From positions 1-35,914 of the forward strand of contig CAMYIK010000005.1 of the NCBI GenBank assembly GCA_947258365.1: a stretch of DNA of 35,914 nt. The letters are read 5' to 3'. The notes beneath the pieces were generated by a model, which made no database searches, was not told the origin of the DNA, and saw nothing but the letters and a program-made list of their open reading frames with translations. Positions 18,338 to 27,192 of the stretch are shown here, one piece after another; within the stretch, counting starts at the first letter, position 1, and each line of letters opens with the position of its first letter. The position numbers were made by a program, and so were the translations under genes. This DNA comes from an uncultured Thermoleophilia bacterium. GTDB taxonomy: Bacteria > Actinomycetota > Thermoleophilia > Miltoncostaeales > Miltoncostaeaceae.

Positions 18338-19336
18338 ATGCTGTACGAAGACGACGCGGATCTCACGCATCTCAAAGGCAAGACCGTTGCGGTCATCGGG
18401 TTCGGCAGCCAGGGGCACGCCCACGCACTGAACCTTCGCGACTCCGAGGTCGACGTCGTCGTAGGGCTGCGTCCTGAATCCTCCTCAGTGGCGACGGCCG
18501 AAAACCACGGGCTCACCGTGCTTAGCCCCGCCGAGGCGGCCAAGGCGGCGGACATCGTGATGATCCTGACCCCCGACGAGCATCAGGCGGCCCTCTACGC
18601 GGCCGAGATCGCTCCGGGTCTGCAGGACGGCAACATGATCCTGTTCGCGCATGGCTTCGCCATCCACTTCGGCCAGGTCGTGCCGCCGAGCGGCGTCGAC
18701 GTGGCGATGGTTGCTCCGAAGGGCCCCGGTCACTTGGTGCGGCGCACGTATGAGGAGGGCGAGGGCACTCCAGGCCTGGTCGCCGTCGCTCAAGACGCGA
18801 CCGGGAAAGCCCGCGAGGTTGCGCTGGCCTATGCGAAGGGCATCGGATGCACGCGCGCCGGCGTGATCGAGACGACGTTCGCCGCTGAGACGGAGACGGA
18901 CCTATTCGGTGAGCAGGCCGTGCTTTGCGGTGGCGCCAGTGAGCTGGTGCGCGCGGGCTTCGACACGCTCGTCGAGGCGGGGTACGACCCGGAGCTCGCC
19001 TACTTCGAGTGTCTGCACGAGTTGAAGCTCATCGTGGATCTGATGCATGAGAAGGGCATCTCCGGAATGCGCTACTCGATCAGCAACACCGCCGAGTACG
19101 GCGACATGACGCGCGGTACCCGCATCATCAACGACGACACACGCGCCGAGATGAAGAAGATCCTCAGTGAGATTCAGAGCGGCCAGTTCGCGAAGGAATG
19201 GCTCACCGAGAACCAGGTCGGGCGCCCGACCTTCAACGCGATCGCTCGCCGGCAGGCGGAGCACCCGATCGAAGAAGTCGGGCATCGCCTTCGGTCCCAC
19301 ATGTCCTGGATCAACCAAGAAATCGACGAGTCCTAG
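18338..19336 (+). CDS. ilvC: Ketol-acid reductoisomerase, class I
   Basis: [23 protein letters not shown]...[62 protein letters not shown]. Confidence 0.97.
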   Translation: MLYEDDADLTHLKGKTVAVIGFGSQGHAHALNLRDSEVDVVVGLRPESSSVATAENHGLTVLSPAEAAKAADIVMILTPDEHQAALYAAEIAPGLQDGNMILFAHGFAIHFGQVVPPSGVDVAMVAPKGPGHLVRRTYEEGEGTPGLVAVAQDATGKAREVALAYAKGIGCTRAGVIETTFAAETETDLFGEQAVLCGGASELVRAGFDTLVEAGYDPELAYFECLHELKLIVDLMHEKGISGMRYSISNTAEYGDMTRGTRIINDDTRAEMKKILSEIQSGQFAKEWLTENQVGRPTFNAIARRQAEHPIEEVGHRLRSHMSWINQEIDES

Positions 19337-19436
19337 CCGCCAACGGCAGGCGCTGTGCTGGCGATCGACCGCCGCCGTATTGGTCACGGTCTAGCGGTAG
19401 CAGCTCGAGGCCCGATACGTGCCATAGGGTGGCGCC

Positions 19437-19802
19437 ATGGCCTTGATCCTCGGAATAGTGCTCGCGGTCGCCGGAGTGGCGTTGATCGTCGCCGGCAAGC
19501 TCGCGTCCAATGGGCGCCTCAAACGCAACCGCTTCGTCGGTTTGCGGACGCGGGCGACCATGGTCTCCGACGAAGCGTGGCACGCCGCGCACCGGGTTGG
19601 AGGACCGGCCATCGTCTGGGCCGGTATCGCAAGTCTCGCCGTCGGGCTTGGGCTCGCCATTCTCAACCCGAAGGGGCCGGATGTCGCGGCGCTCGTCATC
19701 GTGAGCCTGATGATCGTGGTGGCCCTGGTGCTGGTAAGTGCTCGCAACGGCACACAGGCCGCCAAGGCGGCAGAGGCGCGGCGCCTCGAGCAGTCGACCT
19801 GA
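19437..19802 (+). CDS. SdpI-family-like membrane protein
   Basis: LKRNRFVGLRTRATMVSDEAWHAAHRVGGPAIVWAGI followed by TM helices, resembling SdpI/YhfL C-terminal motifs. Confidence 0.6.
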   Translation: MALILGIVLAVAGVALIVAGKLASNGRLKRNRFVGLRTRATMVSDEAWHAAHRVGGPAIVWAGIASLAVGLGLAILNPKGPDVAALVIVSLMIVVALVLVSARNGTQAAKAAEARRLEQST

Positions 19803-19818
19803 CCCACCAGCCGCTCAA

Positions 19819-21330
19819 CTACGGACGGTCGCAGGTCGTCTCGGCTTTCTCGACATAACCCGCCCATTTGTTGGCGGTCTCGTCGAAGGTTCGCTTCGGA
19901 TAGATGCGGGCGAGCTGGTTGAGCAGATCGACGTGGTAGCAGTGGTAGTTCACGTCAGCGACATAGGTGCGCCACGGGCGCCCCGGCGTGAGTAGGCCGT
20001 AGTAGCTCCACTCTCCGGTGTCGTGGAGCGGGAGATAGCGGTCGAGGGTCTCGGCACCCGCGTCCGCGAGGCTCTCGGCGAGTCGAGCGGCCTGCTCGGC
20101 GACCGGTAGGCGCGGTGGGGCGCTCTGACCAACGGCGAGCGGGGGTTCGATGAGGCGCTTTCGCGTACCGCGGAGGTTGAGCAGCGAAACCATGAAGCCG
20201 TTCAGGGCGCCGCCCTTCCACGCGGATTCGCCCGGGTAGGCGCGCTCGACGTACCAGGGGCCGGCCTGTCCGACCTCGGGCTCATCTACCTGGCTCACCA
20301 CGCCTCCACGGTCAACCGGCACGGTGAACGCCGAGAGTGCGCCCAGCGACGCCTCCGCGAATCGCCCTTCCCCTGTCTCGCGATAGGCCTGCGCGAGCAA
20401 TGACGCCATGCGGCCCTGTGCCATTCCCGAGGTACCGGGCCGGACCGCGCCCGGCTGATCAGGGACGTCGTAGTACTCCCACGCGAGGAAGCGGCGCGAT
20501 CCTCCCCGACGCTGCACCGCGACCTCCAAGAGCGCGTCGGCCAGACGTGGGGCGGGGACCTCGATGTTGATGTCTCGCCAGCGGCCTGTCGTCGCGACCG
20601 GATTCAAAGCAAAGCCGCGGCCGGCGCGGTACGTGTAGACGCGCCCGCGGGGATCGCGCACCACGACCGCCCGGCTTGGCGCCGGCCACCTGCTGAACCA
20701 CCACGCGTTGGTCGTGATGGTGAGCTCGATTGCCCGCTGTCGGCCGGTGGGAGCGGGCGTGTCCAGAAATCGCTTGCCGAGCTCCAACACGAAACGAAGA
20801 TCGGAAGCGGTCGCGCCGTCGTTGGGGGCTGCGGCGAGGCGCTGACGTAGCATTCGGCGCGCGCGAGCGGTGCTCTGCGGCAGGTCGATCTGGCGAATCC
20901 GCCGCGTGGGCGGTGGCGACAGACTCTGCCGCGGGCGGAAAGGCTGCGTCGGAGCGGGCTCCACCGGGCGCGAGGGCTCGGGCGCGCGCTCGGGCTCTGG
21001 GGCGGCCTTGGGTGCGGCCGCCGGCGGCTCGGCCGGCTCTTGCTCTTGGGGTGACGTCCTTGCGTTTCGCTCCGGCTCCCTGGCCTCGGTCGTCTCAGGC
21101 GCTCGGGGAGCGGTTGCGGACGCAGAGGTGACGGGCTCGGCGACCGGCGGGGGAGCGGGGTCGGGCGGTTCAGGTTCGATGACCTCCCGGCCGGCGAGCG
21201 CAAGGGGTGAATCGTTCTGATGGGACTCGCTGCCGAACAGGTCGCTGACCGCATGCGCGGACGCGAAGCCGACTGCTCCACCGAGGCAGACGAGGGTGAT
21301 TGCGGCAAGCGGCGAGAAACCGCGCGACAT
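19819..21330 (-). CDS. Anchored or secreted protein: TM/signal segment, long Pro/Glu/Ala-rich linker, D-glucuronyl C5-epimerase C-terminal-like domain (start 21330, 21351 or 21360)
   Basis: AGPWYVERAYPGESAWKGGALNGFMVSLLNL; YYGLLTPGRPWRTYVADVNYHCYHVDLLNQLARIYPKRTF parallels the ALNGFM/YH..LL.QLAR motifs of the 14094-15662 protein. Confidence 0.6.
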   Translation of the reverse strand: MSRGFSPLAAITLVCLGGAVGFASAHAVSDLFGSESHQNDSPLALAGREVIEPEPPDPAPPPVAEPVTSASATAPRAPETTEAREPERNARTSPQEQEPAEPPAAAPKAAPEPERAPEPSRPVEPAPTQPFRPRQSLSPPPTRRIRQIDLPQSTARARRMLRQRLAAAPNDGATASDLRFVLELGKRFLDTPAPTGRQRAIELTITTNAWWFSRWPAPSRAVVVRDPRGRVYTYRAGRGFALNPVATTGRWRDINIEVPAPRLADALLEVAVQRRGGSRRFLAWEYYDVPDQPGAVRPGTSGMAQGRMASLLAQAYRETGEGRFAEASLGALSAFTVPVDRGGVVSQVDEPEVGQAGPWYVERAYPGESAWKGGALNGFMVSLLNLRGTRKRLIEPPLAVGQSAPPRLPVAEQAARLAESLADAGAETLDRYLPLHDTGEWSYYGLLTPGRPWRTYVADVNYHCYHVDLLNQLARIYPKRTFDETANKWAGYVEKAETTCDRP

Positions 21331-21366
21331 CGAGGATCTCGGGCCTGCCATCTGCCCCAATGGCTA

Positions 21367-22450
21367 TCAGGAAGCTCGGGCGCCGGCAAAACCCGCGCTA
21401 GGCCAACTGGGCCCGCAATCGCGAAGACCGTGGTACCGGTGCCCGGTCCGGATGGGGCGAAAGCCGAGTTCGGTGTTGATCGCCCGCACGGAGGCGTTGT
21501 CCTCGGCATTGTCGGTGCAGACGATCCTGACCCCCGGCCGATCTTCGATGAGTGTCCGCGTGAGGCGGGCCTTGAGCGATCGGCCAAGGCCACGTCGGCG
21601 ATGACCTGAGGTTACCGCTGACCATTGCTGGTAGGCGACGTGTGGTCGGAATTCACTGATCTGGAGATCACTGAACCCGACCACCTGAGCGGAGCGGGCG
21701 TGGATGACCGCCACGGTCACGATCGTGCGCCCTTGTGTTTCCGCGTGGGCTTCCATATCCCTGATGCGCTCAGGAGTCATCGCATAGGTCTCTTCGCTGC
21801 CGGGTGCCCTCGGCGCGGTGTTCTTGGCCATATTGGCCTCAGCGAACGATTCGACCAGCTCGTCAGGGCAGTCGTTGGTCCACTGCGTGATCTCGTAGTC
21901 GTCGCCGCCGGCATCGATGTCGCGCTCCCATCGTTCGATCAGGCCGGCGGGAACATCCTCAAGCGGAAGGTGGGAGCGAATGGTTTTGAGTCCCCGACTC
22001 GCCCCAAGGGCCTCGCAGAAGGCCGCACCCGGGTCGGCGGGACCATTCCATTGACGGTGTTCCGTCCCGCGTCGTCGGCGGCCCCGAGCATCGTTCGCAC
22101 GAGCGCGCTACCGAGAGCGTTACGGCGAGCGTTCGGACGTACGAATAGCCCGTACCGCGCCGGCCCGTCCGAGGCTGCGTGGAGCGAGTAGGAGATCTCC
22201 GAGAATCCAAGAGCCACTCCATCGTCGCCACAGGCCAACCAGCGCATGTTCGCTCGTGGCGCGGCGAGGGCAACGGCGAGCTCGATATGCGACGGAGCCG
22301 GGAGCGCCGCATCAGACTCGGCGAGCGCCTCGAGGTCCAGGCGGGCGACGCGTCCCGCTCGTAGGGGTCGGTTGCCGCGAACGGAAGGATTTCGATGTGG
22401 CGATCTACACGGCTAGCGTGGATTCCTCGTCCGCGGTTGGCAATTGTCAT
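21367..22450 (-). pseudogene. Tandem-GNAT acetyltransferase gene interrupted by two apparent frameshifts
   Basis: Three successive frames join into one GNAT-GNAT protein: HIEILPFAATDPYERDAS / ARLDLEALAESDAALPAPSHIELAVALAAPRANMRWLACGDDGVALGFSEI...GLFVRPNARRNALGSALVRTMLGAADDAGRNTVNGMVPP / ADPGAAFCEALGASRGLKTIRSHLPLEDVPAGLIERWERDIDAGGDDYEITQWTNDCPDELVESFAEANMAKNTAPRAPGSEETY... Confidence 0.75.
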
Positions 22451-22556
22451 GGGTCGCAACCAAGAGATCTGGCGACTACGGATGTCCAACAAGGACCACC
22501 CGACGGGCTAGGAGCGTGCCGCGAGCGTGCTCCGCTACCCTCGCCGCTGCCAGCAC

Positions 22557-23222
22557 GTGACCAAACGCCGCCGACATACAGTGATGACTTGCGCCGCACT
22601 CGCGAGCGCCGCGGCTCTGCTCGTCGCGACCGGATGTGGCGGCGACGCGAGCGCTGATGAGGGTGGCTGGCTGCGCCATGAGGACGATGGCGAGGGTCTC
22701 GGGGTGCTCTACCCGGAGGACTGGAACCGATCCACGACGACCCTTACGCCCAACCTTTCTGAGCCTCGAGAGTTGCTGAGTCTCGGTACTCACGGCCTGC
22801 GCCCGGGCTCTGAGCGGTGCGCGCAGACGCCGGGTAACGCACTCGATGACATGACCGAGCTCGATGCGTTCATCACCGTTCAGGAACGCGACGTCACGCC
22901 GGAGGCGCCGCCCGGAACGGAGAGTTTCCCGAAGCGGCCCGACGATTTCCGACTGGACGCGCGCGACGCCGATATCGGAGCGGCCTGCGCCGAGAATGGC
23001 GGTATCCAGTCGTGGTGGATCCCCTTCAGCGATGAGGGCAGGGCCTTCTATCTCCAGGTGGCGATCGGGAAGTCGGCGAGCGAGGACACACGCCGCCAGG
23101 TCGGCGGGATTCTCGAGAGTCTGCGCTTCAACCCGATGCAGACGCGCGCGGCACCACCGCCGAAGCGGGGACAACTCCGCGACGGCCGCAGTCAGCGCCG
23201 CATTCCGAACGTCGCTCAGTAG
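22557..23222 (+). CDS. Putative lipoprotein of unknown function (start 22557 GTG or 22581 ATG)
   Basis: Signal with lipobox-like ALLVATGCGGDAS; soluble domain GLGVLYPEDWNRS...FYLQVAIGKSASEDTRRQVGGILESLRF. Confidence 0.6.
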   Translation: MTKRRRHTVMTCAALASAAALLVATGCGGDASADEGGWLRHEDDGEGLGVLYPEDWNRSTTTLTPNLSEPRELLSLGTHGLRPGSERCAQTPGNALDDMTELDAFITVQERDVTPEAPPGTESFPKRPDDFRLDARDADIGAACAENGGIQSWWIPFSDEGRAFYLQVAIGKSASEDTRRQVGGILESLRFNPMQTRAAPPPKRGQLRDGRSQRRIPNVAQ

Positions 23223-23403
23223 GACCGCACGCGGGTCCCGGCGGGCCTCTCGGGACGAGGGCCGTTGGTAGAGTCGCGCCTGCCGCAGCGCACGGTGCCA
23301 CTCCAGCCCTTCCGTGGCCGCCGATCCCGACCAACGAGCGTCCAGCGTGTCGATTGCCGCTGGGGCGTTCCGTGAACGAACGACCGCGAGGACCTGCCCT
23401 GAG

Positions 23404-25002
23404 ATGACGACCGTCGCCCCGACCGTGCGTGTTCTTATCTGTGAGCCGATCTCCGACGGTGGGATCGCCCTGCTCCGAGAGCGCTTCGACGTCGACCTCG
23501 GTCTCGACTGGAGCGCGGACGATCTGCTGCAGAAAATCGGGGAGTACGACGCGATCATCGTGAGGAGCGCCACGAAGGTCCGAGGCGAACTCTTGGCGGC
23601 GGCGACCGGTCTCAAGGTCATCGGCCGAGCAGGAACCGGCGTCGACAACATCGATGTCGCCGAGGCCACGAGGCGCGGCATCATCGTCTGCAACGCGCCG
23701 GGGTCGAACTCGCTTTCCGCGGCCGAGCACGCCGTTGCATTGCTGATGTCCCAGGCTCGGAATATCCCGCAGGCTCACGGGGCTCTGCTCGAAGGTCGCT
23801 GGGATCGCAAGAAGTACGGCGGCATCGAGGTCACGGGCAAGACGCTCGGGATCCTCGGATTCGGGCGGATCGGTCAGCTCGTCGCCGAGCGGGCGAAAGG
23901 CATCGGTATGAACGTCGTCGCGTTCGACCCATTCGCCGGGGACTCGCGTTTCAGGGAGCTTGGAGTCGAGCGGGTGGCCACCCCGGAGGGCGTCTACTCG
24001 GTGTCTGATTTCGTCTCCTTGCACCTGGCGTCGACGCCTGAGACGCGTGGATTCGTTGGAGCGGAGGCCTTCGCCGCCATGAAGCCGACGGCCCGTTTGA
24101 TCAACGCGGCGCGTGGAGACGTGGTTGACCAGGACGCACTGGTGGAGGCCGTGAGCGCCGGCGAGATCGCCGGCGCGGCCGTGGATGTCTTTCCGGAGGA
24201 GCCCACGACGGAGAGCCCGCTCTTTGGTCTTCCCGGGGTCATCGTGACCCCACACCTCGGCGCGTCTACCGAAGAGGCTCAGGACCGCGCCGGCGTAGTG
24301 GTTGCGGAGCAGGTCGCCGCGGCCCTCACCGGCGGCGTCGTGACCGGCGCGGTAAACATTCCGGCTGTCAGCAGCGAAGCCTTGGAAGTGCTCGGTCCGT
24401 TCTTGCCGCTTGCGCGCCAGATGGGGCAACTGCTCGCGAGGGTCGGCGACGGCGCCCCGTCCGCTTTGTCCATCAACTACGAGGGGGCCCTGGCCGGCAG
24501 CGACACGCGGCTGCTGACCAACGCCGTGCTGGCCGGGCTGCTTCACGGCAACGTCGACGAGCCGGTGAACATGGTCAATGCCCCCGCCCTTGCGGAAGCA
24601 CGAGGAATCGAGTGGACGGAGACGAGCTCCTCGAAGGCTCGCGACTACACCAACCGCCTCGAGCTCAGCGCCGGCGAAGTGAGCCTGGCGGGAACCACGG
24701 TCGGAACGACGTCCCGGCCGCGGCTGGTGTCCGCGTTCGGGCAGGAGATCGAGATCGAGCTCGCGCGCTACGTCGGCATCTTCCGCTACCTCGACGTGCC
24801 GGGCATGATCGGCCGAGTGGGCTCGATCCTGGGCGCCGCCAGCATCAACATCGCCTCAATGGCCGTGTCACGCAGCCAGCAGGCGGGCCACGCGGTGATG
24901 GCGGTTACCGTCGACTCCGCCGTACCGGATGAGGTCGCAGACCAGATCGGCGCGATTGACGGCTTCGATCGGGTCTGGTTCGCGTCCCTCGACTCCGACT
25001 AG
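23404..25002 (+). CDS. serA: D-3-phosphoglycerate dehydrogenase, long form with ASB and ACT domains
   Basis: VIGRAGTGVDNIDVAEATRRGIIVCNAPGSNSLSAAEHAVALLM; LGILGFGRIGQLVAERAKGIGM; C-terminal ACT GMIGRVGSILGAASINIASMAVSRSQ. Confidence 0.96.
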   Translation: MTTVAPTVRVLICEPISDGGIALLRERFDVDLGLDWSADDLLQKIGEYDAIIVRSATKVRGELLAAATGLKVIGRAGTGVDNIDVAEATRRGIIVCNAPGSNSLSAAEHAVALLMSQARNIPQAHGALLEGRWDRKKYGGIEVTGKTLGILGFGRIGQLVAERAKGIGMNVVAFDPFAGDSRFRELGVERVATPEGVYSVSDFVSLHLASTPETRGFVGAEAFAAMKPTARLINAARGDVVDQDALVEAVSAGEIAGAAVDVFPEEPTTESPLFGLPGVIVTPHLGASTEEAQDRAGVVVAEQVAAALTGGVVTGAVNIPAVSSEALEVLGPFLPLARQMGQLLARVGDGAPSALSINYEGALAGSDTRLLTNAVLAGLLHGNVDEPVNMVNAPALAEARGIEWTETSSSKARDYTNRLELSAGEVSLAGTTVGTTSRPRLVSAFGQEIEIELARYVGIFRYLDVPGMIGRVGSILGAASINIASMAVSRSQQAGHAVMAVTVDSAVPDEVADQIGAIDGFDRVWFASLDSD

Positions 25003-25053
25003 GCCCGCTGCATTTCACCGCGCCCGCGCCCGTGATTCATCCTGAGGCGGGCT

Positions 25054-26820
25054 CTAGGAGGTACTAACCTCGACGGGCATGGCCGGCGCTGCGGCCATGT
25101 CCGGAGCGAGTTCATCGGTTCGCACGATGACCTCGAGTAGCTCGAACCCAAGCGGCCACAGCTGCGTGCCACTTGCGCGTCGACATTCCTCAAGCGCCTC
25201 CGCGGCGCTCAGCGCCGCCGCGTAGACCCGTTCGCATCGCATGGCATCCCAGACGTCGGCGATCGCGAGCAGCAGAGCGCCTTCCGGGATGTCGTCCTTC
25301 ACGAGGCCATACGGGTATCCGTCGCCCGACCACCATTCGTGGTGGTGCAGCATCCATGACAGCTGCTCTTCATCCAGCGCATCTGCCGCGAGGCGAGTTC
25401 CGATCTTCGGGTGCTGGCGCATCTGGTCTTCTTCGTATGGCGTGAGACGACCCGGCTTGGTGATCAGGGCCTCGGGGATCGCGACCTTCCCGAGATCGTG
25501 GATCGAGGCCGCCTCAGCGAGGCGCTCCGCGTCGGTCCATTCCCAACCTCTGGCCAGCGCCAGGCGCCGAGCGAGGCTCGCGACTCGCTCCGAGTGACCA
25601 GCGCCGCCCGGGTCTTGGGCATCGACGCGGGAGGAGATCCGAGTCAGCGCACGCAGGCTTTCGCGGCCGTGTCGAACGTTGGCGGTCATCACCTCAGGCA
25701 TCCGCGGGGCGTCAGGCTGGCGACGTTCTTTGGCGCGGTAGAGCGCCACGTCGGCGCGACCGACCACGTCTTCGATGCTGTCGCCTGCCTCGTGGGAGGC
25801 GATGCCGGCTGATGCGGTGACGGTTCCAATCGTCTCAAACGGCTCTGCGGACAAGCGCTCGAGGATCTGCTCGGCGCGGGCTCCGGCCAAGACATCGTCG
25901 CTGGGGAGCACGACGAGGAATTCATCGCCGCCAAAGCGCCCGGCCGACTCGAGATCCTCGAGAGAGGACGTCAGTCTGCGCCCGGCCTCTGCCAGCACGG
26001 TGTCGCCGGCGTGGTGTCCGTAGACGTCGTTGACGTTCTTGAAGTCGTCCAGGTCGAGAAGCATCACCGTGAAGTGTTCGCCCCGCTGCGCGGCCTTCCA
26101 GGCAACGCTCAGGCGGCTGTCCAGCCCCCGTCGGTTCGCGAGCCCAGTGAGCGGGTCAGTCTCTGCGAGGGCGGTGAGTCGCTTCAGTCGGCGCCGCCGG
26201 GCCTGAAGCAGGCGCATCAGCACAACTCCGCCGAGAGCCGAGAGCAACACCAGCGCGGCGCCGCCGGACACCAGGGCGTTTCGTTCGGCGCGATCCCGCG
26301 CGGCGAACAACGTCTCGAGCTGCTCTTCGCTGGCCGCGGTGCGGTCGTCTAGGCCGCCGAAGAAGCGGGTGGAGACGTCGATGTTGCCCCGGATCAGTTC
26401 GATCTCAGATTGCGGCGTGCCATCCCGGAGCGCCAACACCGCGTCGCGACTTTCTGTGGTGTTGTCGAGATTTTGCCGTGCAAGCGCCCGGATACGCGGG
26501 TCCGGGGACTTCAGTTCCGCCGTAAAGAATTCCTCGATGTCGTTGGTCAACGAGAGGAAATTGAGCAACGCCGCCGCCGGCAGCGCGCCACCCTCTGAGT
26601 AGGCGCGCAGACTGATGCTCTCCGCGGCCCATGCCCGAGACTCGAAAGAGCCTATGGTCTTCTGGACTCCGCGTTCGCGGTCGATATCGCGGGCAGCGTC
26701 GTCGGCGGTGAGGAGCGCCCCGGTGGCGCCGGCGATCAAGCCTCCGATGGCCAGCGCGGTCACCACCGCGAGCAGCGGCGCGCGGCGAAAGAACAACCTG
26801 GAGGCGCGGCGAAAAGTCAT
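25054..26820 (-). CDS. Membrane-anchored GGDEF plus HD-GYP-type signalling protein (start 26820 preferred over 27039)
   Basis: TDPLTGLANRRGLDSRL...AGRFGGDEFLVVLP...ASAGIA (GGDEF); SIHDLGKVAIPEALITKPGRLTPYEEDQMRQHPKIG...HHHEWWSGDGYPYGL (HD-GYP); N-terminal TM and a periplasmic-type segment. Confidence 0.9.
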   Translation of the reverse strand: MTFRRASRLFFRRAPLLAVVTALAIGGLIAGATGALLTADDAARDIDRERGVQKTIGSFESRAWAAESISLRAYSEGGALPAAALLNFLSLTNDIEEFFTAELKSPDPRIRALARQNLDNTTESRDAVLALRDGTPQSEIELIRGNIDVSTRFFGGLDDRTAASEEQLETLFAARDRAERNALVSGGAALVLLSALGGVVLMRLLQARRRRLKRLTALAETDPLTGLANRRGLDSRLSVAWKAAQRGEHFTVMLLDLDDFKNVNDVYGHHAGDTVLAEAGRRLTSSLEDLESAGRFGGDEFLVVLPSDDVLAGARAEQILERLSAEPFETIGTVTASAGIASHEAGDSIEDVVGRADVALYRAKERRQPDAPRMPEVMTANVRHGRESLRALTRISSRVDAQDPGGAGHSERVASLARRLALARGWEWTDAERLAEAASIHDLGKVAIPEALITKPGRLTPYEEDQMRQHPKIGTRLAADALDEEQLSWMLHHHEWWSGDGYPYGLVKDDIPEGALLLAIADVWDAMRCERVYAAALSAAEALEECRRASGTQLWPLGFELLEVIVRTDELAPDMAAAPAMPVEVSTS

Positions 26821-27001
26821 AGGCGAGACGTTCTTGGTCAAGAAGGTAGTAACGCGACCGCGTTCCTGACCTAGGCGCCGGAGGGGGATGGCGGTCAGAC
26901 GAACGCTTAGTGCAGGGAACGTCCATGGACACCGACGCCATCGCGGGCGGTGGGATCTCGCGCACGCCAACGACGGTCTGGGCGGCCGAGAGAGATACGG
27001 C

Positions 27002-27031
27002 TTGAGTCGGTCCGACGCTGCTCTGTATCCT
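27002..27031 (+). promoter_or_regulatory. Putative sigma70-type promoter, TTGAGT-N18-TATCCT, for the leu leader and leuA operon
   Basis: -35 at 27002-27007, -10 at 27026-27031; predicted TSS close to 27039, the A of the leader ATG. Confidence 0.55.
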
Positions 27032-27038
27032 GCAGTCA

Positions 27039-27119
27039 ATGACGACGACGGCTTCGCACATCGATCTCATCGCGCGCCTTGGCCGTCGTGCGCTTCTTGG
27101 CCTGCTCCTCCCCCGGTAG
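27039..27119 (+). CDS. Leucine-rich leader peptide upstream of leuA (MTTTASHIDLIARLGRRALLGLLLPR*)
   Basis: 26 codons; 7 Leu, with CTT CTT GGC CTG CTC CTC just before CCC CGG TAG; located between a promoter-like element and leuA. Confidence 0.65.
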   Translation: MTTTASHIDLIARLGRRALLGLLLPR

Positions 27120-27124
27120 GGGGA
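27109..27124 (+). promoter_or_regulatory. Hairpin TCCCCC-GGTA-GGGGGA overlapping the leader peptide stop codon
   Basis: Perfect 6-bp stem with a 4-nt loop. Confidence 0.5.
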
Positions 27125-27192
27125 CTTGAGCGACATCCACGCCCAGGCGTTGGGCACCGGACCTCGAAGAGACGAGTAGGCAGGAGCATGCC

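Noticed and set aside
19795-19838. 7-bp inverted repeat CGACCTG...CAGGTCG between convergent genes
   Set aside because: Short arms with a 30-nt spacer in GC-rich DNA; easily by chance.
22476-23693. 405-aa minus-strand ORF antisense to the lipoprotein gene
   Set aside because: Compositionally a shadow ORF; the plus strand has a signal/lipobox and sensible composition.
23128-24546. 472-aa minus-strand ORF antisense to serA
   Set aside because: Shadow ORF; serA is canonical on the other strand.
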